From: Nissolia schottii
Lineage: Eukaryota; Streptophyta; Magnoliopsida; Fabales; Fabaceae
Assembly (NCBI GenBank): GCA_003254905.1
Contig: QANU01076285.1
Coordinates: 687,175-751,174, forward strand
Direction: 5' to 3'
DNA length: 64,000 bases
Shown here: positions 22,645 to 35,451 of the stretch, one piece after another
How the letters are laid out: every line of letters begins with the position of its first letter
How positions within the stretch are numbered: position 1 is the stretch's first letter
Translations under genes and position numbers: made by a program
Notes under the pieces: model-generated
Told to the model about the DNA's origin: nothing
The model's database searches: none
Seen by the model: the letters and a program-made list of their open reading frames with translations, nothing else

Positions 22645-23515
22645 ATTCATCACAATAAATATAAAATTTAATTTGAGAATGTTTCATATGTCAAACATCT
22701 CTCTTTTTCACCAATTTGTAACTTAATTGAATAAAGATTTGTTAAACCTTTGTTCAATCAAGTTTGTAAAAAAAAATACATTTCTATTTGTTAGTAGAGC
22801 AAAAGAGAGAGTGTATAGTCAGCGGGGCAGAAGAGAGAGTGTGATGTAAAATTGATTAAGTTTATAACTCATGATAACAGTTTGTAACTCTAGTAACAAA
22901 TGTTTGTAATTTTATTCTATTAAGTTTGTAACAAAAAAATATGTTTAACATATGAGTGCAACCAAAGAGAGAGAGAACGACTTGACTGATGACAGACTTT
23001 TTCTCTCCTACTTCACTGACGACAAACTCTCTCTCCACTTACATTCCTTGTAAAAGTTACAAATTCTATTAAACAAATATTATAAATCTTTGTGGTTGTC
23101 GTCACAAACCTCTGTTGCTCTTGCTCCCGTTATAAACTATTATCATGAGTTATATGATGCATTTCTTTCAACCTTTTAAAAAAGTGATTACAAAGTTAAT
23201 TTTTGACATAAGGCTCAAAAAGCTAAAAACATATTTTTTTTTAGATTCATATTATTTTTAAAATTTATGCAAATATACAAAGCTAATTATTTCAACAAAA
23301 AAGAATAATTATTTTGACAAATAAGCTCAAACAAATACATTCATAAACTTTATTAAATGACATTATTTTATTCAATCTGAAGTTACTCATTTTCTTCTAC
23401 TTCACTTGCACATATTCTCGTAAAACTTATTTTTCCATTTCAAACTTAATTGAACAATGTTGTAAGCCTTTTTATACATCAAGTTAAATATTACAAACCT
23501 TTGGGAATTTGACTA
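22645..23515. repeat. Second locus of the 'TTTGTAAC' repeat family, with inverted arms
   Basis: From about 22645 to 22990 the units run in the same sense as at 965-1500 (CAATCAAGTTTGTAA, GAGCAAAAGAGAGAGTG, ATAACTCATGATAACAGTTTGTAACTC split across the unit). From about 23000 to 23170, and again near 23345-23510, the same phrases appear as reverse complements (CTCTCTCTCCACTTAC, AAACTATTATCATGAGTTAT, CTACTTCACTTGCACATATTCTCGTAAAA). The layout is therefore a large imperfect palindrome. No coding capacity was recognised. Confidence 0.6.
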
Positions 23516-24121
23516 CAAATATGTGGGAGAAGGAAAACGAAAAAGGAAAAAAAAAGTTATAAAGAGAAAAAGAGAGATAATTGCATCTTTCTCTCTCTCT
23601 CTCTAATTTTTTTTGCCTCTTTTTATTTTCATTTTCTATTACCAAAATGTGCGTGTTCGGACAAGCAATACAGTGGCGCATATGGTGGCAACATATTGCG
23701 TTGTCCAACAAACATTTCCATTTTTATACCGTCCTTCTTATTCACACTCACCATTAATTGTCTATTGAATAAAAAATAGAAAAAGAAAATTATTAAGGGT
23801 GTATTTGTGAGTTGAGAGGGAAAGGAAAAGAAAGAAAAGGAAAGGAAGGGTTTGTGATCTATTTTTAAAATTTTATCATTTCTTACACTAATTAGTTATT
23901 TTAGCTAAAAATGTATGTTTTTTTGTTTATAAAAATTATTTATAGAGAGAAAAAAAAATTCTTCTAAAATTTTTCTCTACAAACTTAATCATTGTCAAAC
24001 TTTTATTTTTTCTCTAATTTTTTTCTAAAAATTATATTAAAAAATATTATTTGCAAAAATATTCTCCCTCTAAAGTTTGACTAAAAATAATAATATTTTT
24101 TTCTCTAAAAATAATAAACAC
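23516..24121. other. AT-rich DNA with GA/CT-rich patches
   Basis: Contains a CT run near 23588-23604 and A/T-rich stretches. No gene or defined element. Confidence 0.5.
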
Positions 24122-24420
24122 CACTAGAAAATTGCACTCGGCAAATTTATCGACGAATTTTTATGGATTACCTATAGATTTAAAAAGTTTCGACGGATTT
24201 TTATGGATTACCGACATATTTAGAAAGTTTCGGCGAATTTTTTGTCAGATACTATCCAACGATAATGAACTTGTCGATAACTAGTTATCAGCGGATAATA
24301 AATTCATCGATAATTAGGGGCAGATATATTTGCTTGTAATGAGTCTCAGAAATTATGCCTAGGAGAATGTTACAGATGGATATATCCGTCAAAACTACCA
24401 AAAAAAAAATTAATTAAAAC
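24122..24420 (+). mobile_element. Possible CACTA-type terminus, truncated
   Basis: Starts CACTAGAAAATTGCACTCGG and continues with short repeats such as CGACGGATTTTTATGGATTA and TCGATAA in both orientations, the look of a CACTA terminal plus subterminal region. No matching opposite end was found to the right. The element may be truncated or may run into the 25.4 kb gap. Confidence 0.5.
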
Positions 24421-27104
24421 GCTACAAAATATATAAAAATATATAAAATAATTAATACAAAATAAAAATAATTATTATTATTAATCAACATAACCAAAAT
24501 AACATACCATATTCTTTATTACAAAAATCATAAAACCTTACATTATTCTCTACCTTACAACAAATAAAACCTAATTCAATCTTAACATATTCGTCTCTTC
24601 TGCTAGAAAAAGATTTCCTTCCTTACAACTCTTTGGACTAAATAAAACTTAATTTAATCTTACAGTAGACATTACATTATTATTGCTAGAGACTTGGTCA
24701 TCTGCTTCAATATGATTCCCTATCGCCACAGACCTGATCATCTCTGGCATGAGTAATTGTCTACTATGATGTCCACGGTAGAACCCTAAAATTACTAAAC
24801 CCAAAAACTACTAAACCTTAATTTAACGATGGCGAACTATCTGTTGGTGAAGAACAATTTCTTCCTTGCGCATCTAGACCATAAATTCTTTCTAGGAGAG
24901 CAATTTGGCGTTTGGGATCATCCACAAATGGTGGTCATGATTATGAGGGAGGTGCCTCTGAACGTGGAGGTGGAGGCCCAATTTTGTCTGTCATTTCCTA
25001 AAAAAATCATAAAAACACAAGTTAATGAAATATTAATACTTGTTATGAACATTCTCATAACTAGATTTTATAACTCAATAAAGCATGATTAATAATTGAC
25101 AATAACAACCACAATTAACATAACTATATTTTATGTATGGTGTAATAATAGATGGAAATTAAACTCATTGATAACTAATTGGTGAACATGTAGTGCAATT
25201 TCATGTTGTCCACGCACCAATCACACATGACTTTGTAACATAATTCATTTTGGGTCAACTCCCTAATGCTAAAAAAAAAAGGCAACAAATCAGTACAACT
25301 TGATGCTGGGGCCTGGGAGGAGAAGGAAGATTGTCTACCCTCTCATTATTGCCCCATAATAATGGGGTGCATCTGTTAGATGGTCACCGACTCTACCTAG
25401 GCAAAAAAAAAAAAAAANNNNNNNNNNNNNNNNNNNNNNNNNNNNNNNNNNNNNNNNNNNNNNNNNNNNNNNNNNNNNNNNNNNNNNNNNNNNNNNNNNN
25501 NAAAAAAAAAAAAAAAAGAGAGAAGCAAAAGATAGCCCCAAACTCAAGAAGGGAAAAAAAATTAAAAGAAAATAAAACTTAATAGATAGTATAGTATAGT
25601 ATAGGTGGTTGGCTAGATCTCATGCAGCAAGATCTACCAACTGAGCAAGATAGGGACTCTAAACTTTGTGGTTCTTATATTCAATTCAACCAAGAAGTCA
25701 GATATAAGCTAACGTGGACGTTTGTCTCTCTTAACTTGATTCAGTGATTAGGAGCAATCTTTGCACTTCTTGAGGTGGGGGCAAAGGGGACACCAAGTAA
25801 GTGGTTAAGCGTAAATTAAAGGGCAGTTGAGTGATTTGTGTTCTATATGACAGCACAAAATTGTAAATTAATATCATGCGTTTCAAATACGAAGATAATA
25901 ACAGTAGCAGCTTCGAATTAAATCTATCCAATTAACATTTTTCCTTAAAAAATGTAATTTAAACTAAGTAGAGTTTAAAGGTTTAAAATTTATTAAAGCA
26001 TACAACATAGTTATATACTGGTGAAACGTAAAATATCAGTTATCTATTTTATTATGAAAAACAACTGGTCAAATATTTCAAGTTTCTATTTAAAACATCA
26101 TCAGACTCATCAAAAAGAATTTAAAGCACAAAAACAAAAAAGCTTTGGAACTTACGCAAGAAATCTATGTATATTTTTAGTGCGGTGCATTACGTGCTCC
26201 TTGCAATAATGCATATTTTATTAACCACCTTGGATCTGTAAAATCTTCAATAAATAATTCGTTTTGTAGAAATTTTAAAGGGAAGGTTGTCCAGAGCCTT
26301 GTTGATAGTAATATACCTGCAAATAATATAATAACAGATATAGACAAAAGAATATTGGGCCTACGCAAATTTTAAATGAATTTCATGCTACAACTATCGC
26401 TGAAAATTTTAAGTGGGATTACAATCTTGAATCACATCACCGTCCTAGAACCGTAGCTCATTTATACTTATTTCCCCTGATGTTGATGACATCTCTTGCA
26501 ACTTTGAGTTTTTGATTACTCTGAATTGTAATTTACTAACATAATGACATTCCCCGGGTGTTAGTGTTCACTGTTCAGGTACACAAAGTACTCTACCAAT
26601 TTCAATTGAACTACGCCAAAAATCAAGCAAGAAGTTGTCATAAATTTGAGATTACATTTCACTAATCTTTGAGTGAAAAATGTTACACAAAATCAAATAT
26701 AATATACCATCGTCTAAAAGGATACCAAATTGCATTCAACAAGACTATAACCTTAGACAGCAAGACCGAGACTACCTCCAAAAAATAGCAAGAAAGCACC
26801 TCAAGTTCTCAACATGACACATTACTCTGTGCCTTTAAAGGCAAAATTTGATTTGGACATTTTCATACAAGAATATTTTGCACTAATGTACATAAAAAAA
26901 AAGATAAGTAAAGCAGAGATATGAAGCCACCAAATAGACTTCAAATTTGAGCCAAAAAGTGTTCCCAGATGCTCCAACCATCACCACACCGCCCTCTGGC
27001 CTCGTCTGAAGGAATGAAACTTGAAAACTGCACCAGTAATTATAAACTTTGGGAAGAAAACAAGGGGCTCCCTAGATGGTGTTAATAACCCCTGACATTT
27101 AGCT
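24421..27104. other. Intergenic DNA with a short gap; 3' flank of the AP-1 gamma gene
   Basis: No gene recognised. A poly-A-bounded gap lies at 25418-25501. The last few hundred bases before 27105 probably hold the 3' untranslated region of the minus-strand adaptin gene. No clear polyadenylation signal could be singled out. An 87-codon frame at 24829-25092 has no recognisable domain. Confidence 0.5.
25418..25501. other. Assembly gap (N) within a poly-A tract
   Basis: 84 Ns with A homopolymers on both sides, a typical homopolymer sequencing failure. Confidence 0.99.
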
Positions 27105-30100
27105 TCATAAATCTTTAGGAAAATTATTGATTTGTCCTTCTTCCAGTGTATCCCTGCCATTCATCTTGTATGCTATCCTTATGCGCATGACAAGAGATTT
27201 CTGAAAAAAGAGTGGTTGCTAGTAATCAAGTCTTCTCTAACAATCCAACAAGCAACTATGCATATAAATGTGCATAGGGGAAATAATCTCAGAAAAACAC
27301 ACACACACGCACGTGCATCCACTCACACAAAGCATAAATAGAGGGGAAAAAAGGAGAAGGCAGTTTAATCAACAAAGAAAAATAAGATTTTCCTAATGCC
27401 TAATGAGTTTCATTGCTTTTCCAGCTACTTACGAACATATTGGACTTTAATTCTGTTATTCAAGCATGTCATATTCTCAGTGGCTTACACCAACCATCTG
27501 CAAAGCAAGGATCACTCAAGTTGACCCCACAGACAAACCCGCATGTATTATCAAATATAACAAGGGTTTTGCTAACAAGTGCCCTTCGGACACTTGTTAA
27601 AGAATCCATAAAAGGTAAACATGTATTGAAAAAACAAAAATGTGGAGTGGTCAATGCATTAAAGGCATTGAAAACATCAAAATATTCCATTTTAGGTCTC
27701 TTAACAAGTGCCCTAAGCACTTGTTAGCTTAACCCTGACAACAAAGCATAAGCTATCAGTTTTGCAGCAACATGCCAGTGAATCAACATTCTGTCAGAGT
27801 TTAACTCAACAAGCACATGGAAGAACACAAAACATTTACAGTAAAGCAATACTAAGAAAGAATATCTACCTTTCCATGTTGGCTATTGGTGACTCTCAAA
27901 TTTTGCGTTATGGACCCATTTCCAGCACCAGGGAGAGTATTGCTGCTAGCTGGATCTAAGTGCAATTGAAGAAACTGAAAACCAAAAGAACAATATATGT
28001 AGGTACTTAGCAATTGAAGGTAACGAAGCAGCTACTAGGAATTTGAAATTCCAACAGTGCACCCAGTAAAACTGCTCGAGATTGTCAAATGCTTTAGAAT
28101 AGATGTAATTGTTTAGCACTGAAAATTTGAGACAACTAATTAGGCTAATAAAAGCAAATTCTTCAGTCATTCACTGCAAGGGTACAGCTTTTAAAGAGAA
28201 GCAACAGCCACCAGTTGTTTCTTCATGTCATGAAATTTAAGTACGCGTTAATTAGAAAGCCTGGAACCTCAAGTTAACACAGTAATAATGACAGTCATGA
28301 TATTGTTGAAAGCAGTAAGTTCAAATTATACAATAAAAATTACAGCAATGATGATGCCAATTATCTCAGCAGTACACATAAAAAGCTGAACATCAAAGGC
28401 ATACATACCTTTGGAACTGCTGCCTGGAAAACAAAATCTGTATATGCATTAGAGGACAAATTTGTAAAGGTAGCCTGGATAATTGTTGTTTGTGGGTTTC
28501 CTGGTTGTTTCGAGAAATTGAATGCCAACCTCAAGGAGCTGCTCTCATATGCAGTCATGGTTGGATAAGCTGGTCCATTGTTTTCTATTCCAGATAAGAG
28601 AAGACAAGTAATCAGTACTTATACTAAATTTTAATTATTGATAACGCCCAAATGTTAAACAAAGTTTACAACCTTTGGATGGGCTGGGACCAAATCCATC
28701 CAATAAATCCATCGTAGGAGTAGCTCCAGCATTTGAATTTGCTCTTGAAGAAAGTGATGAGAGATCATCCAACGGTGAAACTGGTGCTTTGTTACTTGTA
28801 TTGGACGATAAGATGTCAACTGTAGATGAGCTGCTCTGGGGAGGAGGAGATCCAATGGACAACAGATCCAAAAGAACATCTGTGCCACTTTTTGAAGGTT
28901 GACCAGCCCCTGAAGAAGCAAATATAAGTCCAACATGATATGAAGATATTGAATGGTCAAAACAAGGAAAGTGAACAAGTTTGAATGTTTCTTCCTCAAC
29001 GAAACCAAACAACGACCACCACTAAAGCCTTATTCTAAGTGGGGATGATTACCTGAATCAAACAATGTAAATGGGTTTTATAAAATCTAAATTTTCAATA
29101 AATCAATTAATAGTGTTTGGTTTTCAGTTGGGAGAGCCAGAAACAATTATGGAGCCTCAAAAGTGAAATTTTTTCACTTCTAAGATGGCTAGAATTGATA
29201 CTGGGGTGTAGTCCACCAGTTTTCCAAACATGCACTAAGACCAAGGTCTTTCTAAATGGTATTTTCCACAGATTATGCGGTTCAAAAACTATATAGGGCT
29301 TCATAAAACAATGCTACTTACTTTTTTACATGTATGAAGGTAGTGCTAACTTATCTCACATATAAACAAAGACTGTATTCATTAGATACACAAATATTTA
29401 GATTTTCCTGCATTATAATAAGATACACCGCAAACTCTAACCTGATTGTTGTGATGCTGGGGACAGATCAACACCAAGAAGGTCCTGAAGAATATTGGCA
29501 CCAGAAGAACTAGGTGCAGGAGCATCATCTGAACTTAGATCGAGCAGATCTACAAGTGGAGCCACAGGTTTAGCTACTCCATTTGGAATAGCAACTGACG
29601 GTACTGTTGTAGTTGAAGCTGCGCCTGGCAAAGACCCAGCCTTCCTACCAATGAAAGTTGCTTCATCCAAAACTGGCATCCTTTCTACAAGTGTAGACCT
29701 GCACAATGACAGACATTTTCTCATAAGAATTCCTCTAGTGAGAGAGTAGTAGAAATCCAGACTTTTGATATAATATAATAAACAACTTAATCAAACTCAC
29801 CTAATATTTTGATGCTTTGCAATAATTGAATTGAATTCAATAGCTCTTTGCTGCAATTCAAGCACAAGGTTCCCCTTGAACTGAACAATAATTTCCCTGA
29901 TCCTCCTATATAAATGCTCAAAAGATAATAAAATTTCCACGTCAATGACATTACAGTAGCAAATAAACAAATCCATTTCAAGGTATGGGCATAATAGATA
30001 TAGCAAACAATTTGAAAAGCTGATCATACTCTGAACATGAAGGAAAACGTGAAGAAAGCTTTAATAGGGCAACCAAAGCCATCGCTTTTGTGGTAAGATC

Positions 30101-33100
30101 TGATGTATGGTGTTTTATAGCAATCTCTGCAACATCCACAGCATCTGACTCTGTCACCTGCTAGCATGAAACAAGTTAATTAAAAAAAAATGAAAAGGGT
30201 ATGTAATAAAAGATCAATTCTGTATAATTTGGTGAAATGCTGATATAAAACCAGACTGTTTATGGCATCAATAGTCAATAGTCCAATCATTGTTAAATTA
30301 ATCTGTATCTCACAGAGAAAAGAAAAGACACAATTGGCATTGGCTAATTCCTCTCTATAAAAAAATAAGAATAAGAATACAACAAAAGAAAGAGGCAAGC
30401 AAAGATCCTAATGTTTATGGTTTTAGTGCCAAGTACACATCGTGCCTAGATTTCAATAAATTACCAAATGACTGGAGCAGTTTCTGCCAGAGAGTTCGTG
30501 AAAGATATCAATCAAACATGTAAAATAATCCCCGGTACTTACCTCAATTCCTTTCTTACAATAACAGGGAATAACAAAAGAAACAGGAAAAGAACAAGAT
30601 AACTCTTTCCAACAGTTATGAAGTAACAGAGACTGATGGATTTTATTTCGTACATGACATCATTATCCATCATCCAAATAGGAAAGAAGGGTAATGCTTA
30701 GGAAAATCTTTTACTAAAGGCTTCTGAGACCAATATGCATATCAACTTGTTAAATTATTGCTTGTGGTCAAAAGACTTATCATGTTTATCCAACATGAAG
30801 ATATAGCTATGCAAAGGCGTTCACTCACCGTTATAGGATCTTCTATGTCAAGCATTCCAACATTATTGACTAACATATCACCATACTCTCCAATGCACCA
30901 CACTGTAACTCGAACTAGAGTTTCCTGATGAAAAAAAATTAGGCAACGATATTATATGAATGAAATCAAAAGCAAATCAACAGTATGCCTAGATTATGTA
31001 AAAGCAGAAGTGAACACCTGTTCAGCTGACGTTTGAAATGCCCTGTATAATGCTCTTACAGTATATCCATGAAGCTCAGGTGCATTGCTTATCACAACAA
31101 TTAAGGCATACCATACTTCATCTTTTACAAAATTTCCAGCCTACTAACAGAAGATAAAGATCAATATCGACACCGCAAGCACCAAAACAGATCACAATAA
31201 GAAGGAAAACTCCATACATGAGGCTTACAAGGCAGCAACTTTACTGTTGCAGCCAAAGCTCACCCCCAAACAGTAACCACAATAGACGTTCATATTTATT
31301 AGGTGATATTTTGTGGTTGACACGTAGAAGCAGCATATTTCTGGTGCAAACAAATTGATTAAAAGACATGAAAATTGGAATGATATATATGCAGCAGTAT
31401 GAAGATCATGGTTATTGAATCGCAATTCACGTGAATTGCCGAGGCAAATTTTGAATCGTGAATCAAATCATAAGATTCAAAGACATAATAAAAAAAGAAA
31501 AAAAAACACTTTATATATCATATACCATAATACCATAATTAAAAAGACATTCTAGACCAATTATTGACAAAACCAATAACATGTGAAATAAGATTCAGAT
31601 TGAAGAGGAAGAAAGAGAGTAAATAGTAAAACTGAAATAAGATAGAGAGGAGAGAGAGACGATGATGCCTCAATAATGAGAAAAGAATGGAGAAGTCTCT
31701 GTTTTGAGAAGAAGGAAAGACTAAGAGAAGAGAAGCACTAAAGCGCTATTTAGTGTTTAATGTGTGTTAAACTAAACAATTGAATATAACAATTGATATA
31801 TGGTGATATATTAATGTAATAATGGGTCCCTGTATAAAAAAGGGGGGTCAGGGCGCTAAACGCACCGTTCTGCCCCCAATTTTGAAAACCAAAAAACTTG
31901 GAAAAAAAAAAAGGACAAATGCAATTTTTAGTATTTGGGCCCGCGTTGGGTCAAACAATCCGGTTTGCAACCTGCATGAGCCATCTCAACCTGCGATTGC
32001 AGTGCCCAGCGGAATCGTCGTCGATTGCACGATTTGCAATTCCGATGCAAATCGGACAATTCCGACGGCAAATCATGCAATTCCTTCAGCCAACCGATTT
32101 GAATCACAGCAACATCAATCAGATCGAATTGCACGATTCCGAATCACACAATTCACGATTCCGAATCGCACAATTCACAATTCCGAATAGCACGATTCAC
32201 GATTCTGAATTGCACAATTCACGATTCTGAATCATGCGATTCGATAACACTATTGAAGATTGATACCCCAGCCAAAAATGATAAAACTATAACAAAAATT
32301 TACACATGTTCGCAGGGAAAGCATAAAAGGTTTCTGTGGCAAATCATTTTTTTTCTAGGATTTTGCATACCAAATGCAGAGATGAGAAGCAACAGAACTA
32401 TCTCATGCAAATGTACACACCAATGATACAATGAACACTAGAAAGCAAGCATGGTCAGGATCTTTGCCTTGGAAATTTTAATTGACTACAAAAGTTTGTC
32501 TCTCATATTTATACAGTTTGTCTCTTATATTTATACCTCAGACAAAACCTTAAGCATCTGATCAATGTACCATATCTTCTCCGGGGAAAACCTGAAGCAC
32601 CAACAAATATATGCTAGTCAACCAAATACATTTATAGATGCAATTTAATGAAATTCTCTAACTACTAGAAATAAACTGACAGGGAGTAACAAAGAAGAGG
32701 ACCATGTAAAATGAGCCAAGTGGCTTCTTTTTCATTTTACCAAACAAGAGAAAGAGGGTGAAGAAAAAACAGCAATACTCAAAATGCAAAGATTGGAAGA
32801 TCAACACGACCTATATATTTACTATCATTAAAATGAAAAGCAATTACAAAGTTTCTGAAAGAATTAACAATAATAAAAACTGTTTCAGTTACAAATCTAA
32901 CAATCTGATATTGACCCCAGAAATTTAATTATTTTTTTTTGGATAAAAAAAGAATTTCATTAAGTAGAGAAGAGAATTATAGAAAGTAAGAGGATAAGAA
33001 ATCCTCAACAAAGAGACCACAACATTCACCAGAAAACAATAAAAGTTATCAATGGAGTAAAGCTTTCCAATCGCTCAAAATATCTGTGAGGAAGAATCAT

Positions 33101-35402
33101 CTAAAGAGATAGTGAGTTTTACACTAAACAGATGATAAACGCCTCATCTTCTCACACAATACAGACTGACTGAGAAGTGACCCGAGAAATATTGAATATG
33201 AAAACTAATGAAACAAAGTACGAAGTGCACATGGTATTCTATTTGGCAACTCTTAACACACAACCCGCCAAAAAAGGAAAAAAATGGAATACAAATTATA
33301 AAAACAACTGTAAACTTAAAAAGAATGACATTCAGAACCTTATGACTCACTTTGCAACAATCGAGCAAATTTTGGCAGTAAGGTCCCCTCTGAAATCATT
33401 ATCACTGACTTCCAGATTATCTATTAGCTCTTTTGCTAAGGGCTTCACATTAGTTTCATTTATCAGAACGTAAACAAGTTCAAGTGCTCTTTTCCGAATC
33501 GAAGCATCCGAATCCTGAAGCAGAGTCAAGTCACCAACTTCTAAAGCAAAGCTCAACTTTGTAATTCAATTAAAAAAAACATGGGAAATACAATGAATCT
33601 AATACCTTTACACACTCTAGAATTGTGGCACGGTGCCTCTGCACTGCCTGAGCATCAGCAGTTACAGCCTTCATCAGCATGTTTAATGCCACATATCTGA
33701 AGGAAGGTCGGAAAAGTAACATTTACTTCAAAAATAAAGGTGGGCAATCACAAACAAAAACAAAAATAATATAAAAACAGAGGGATGAAATGTATATAGT
33801 GAAGGACCTAGATAACACAAGAATGAAGTTGGGCAATCACAAACAAACAAAAAATATAATAAAAACAGGGATGGAATGCATATAGCATAGGACCTCAAGA
33901 ACACAAGAGACAGAATAATAGTTTATCAGCCTTTAAAAAGTACTAAATAAATGAAATTGCATGGAAACACAACTGATTTTGTAGACAAATTATGTTCATC
34001 ACTCCTCCCCTCACCCCCATTTTCATCCTTTTTAGTAATTTAAAAGTTATAGGCGCCTTTTTCTGTCAAAATGCAGAGATACAATGGGTTTGTTAGGATT
34101 GGGTGTAAAATTAAAATTATTTCAATAATCGATTATAAGTATAGTTAATTTTCTTTATAATCAATTTTTATAAAATCGATTTCATATTTGGAAGTATTAA
34201 TTGAAAAGTGATTTTAAGGTAGTGTTTTGATTAGATTGTTTAAAAAAATTACTATTAGATACTTACGGTTAGTTTGCTAAATACATCATAACTCTAGAAA
34301 ATTGTTTCTAGTATAAATAAAATAAATTGACAATAATAATTACTTTTATCTGTATTTACCAAACATTTCGTATTGTATTAAAAACAGCTTTTTTAAGAAA
34401 AGAAAAAAGTTGTTTTGGGGAAATAATCGAGATTCCAAACATGCACAATGTTAGCCAGAGCATATATATCTCAAACAACATAGCCAAACATAGACTGCTT
34501 CTTACAAGCATGAGATTGGCCAAGAAAAATTCGAATAACAATATAAATTTCATAACAAAAAAAACCCATTTGGTGCATGTGCATGTATCAGCTAATTAAT
34601 CCAACTCCAAACCTGTTCTTAGTTATAATTAGGAAAATGTTGTAGTCAATATATTTTTTTTCCATTTTTTTGTTTTTTAACTAACTCCCTCCCTCACACA
34701 CACGCGCACGCACACACACACAAGTACACACAAATCTGGATCGAACACTGAATTGAATAAGCTAAAGTACAGACAGTTCCTGGTCTCTTGCCATGGGCAA
34801 ATTGGCTACAGAACAGGAGAATGTCTAAAGAGGTCAAAAGACCAATCCTAGAGATGGAGAACTATGAAGCACAGATACGTGCCAGAGGCTGCCGATCCGT
34901 GTCAGATACACGTCAGATATGCGGATACGTGTGCCCTTGCTTTGTCTGCCTGTGCAGTTTCAGTTTTCAAATCCCAAGACGGGAGACGCAATACACTAAG
35001 AGTAAATTAGGATAATAGAACAAAGGATATTTTTTTTATTTTTATAATAACTACAATACATTGAGATAATTTGTTTATTTTTATGTGAATTACATCATTT
35101 TTATGTCTATAATTTGTCATTTTTATTTATAATATATTATTTTTATGTTTTATTATACAATGTTTCCTAACTGTGTCGTATCCTATATTTTTAAGAAAGT
35201 GCTGCGTCCCCGTATCCGTGTCGCACCCATGCTTCATAGATGGAGAACACATCCTAGACTCTTTTAGTGGACCGTAATCAAGCACCCTTTCTTGGTTGGA
35301 GGAGACATCTTAGGACTCAACAGTGCTTAAATGTACTGGTGTTTTGTTAGTTTTAATAAAGTTTCTCAGATACTCATCAAGGAAAGGAATAACAAAAAAT
35401 AA

Positions 35403-35451
<49 letters not shown>

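Noticed and set aside
25331..25582. Frames across the second gap
   Set aside because: Unknown residues and poly-lysine or poly-phenylalanine from A/T homopolymers.
27413..27727. Mirror-image 83-104 codon frames in AP-1 gamma intron 17
   Set aside because: They coincide with the MITE and its inverted repeats, and the region is spliced out of the reconstructed transcript.
31822..32230. 110-122 codon frames with repeated [14 protein letters not shown] sequence in AP-1 gamma intron 9
   Set aside because: They are translations of the GAATCGTGAATTG array of the hAT-like element.
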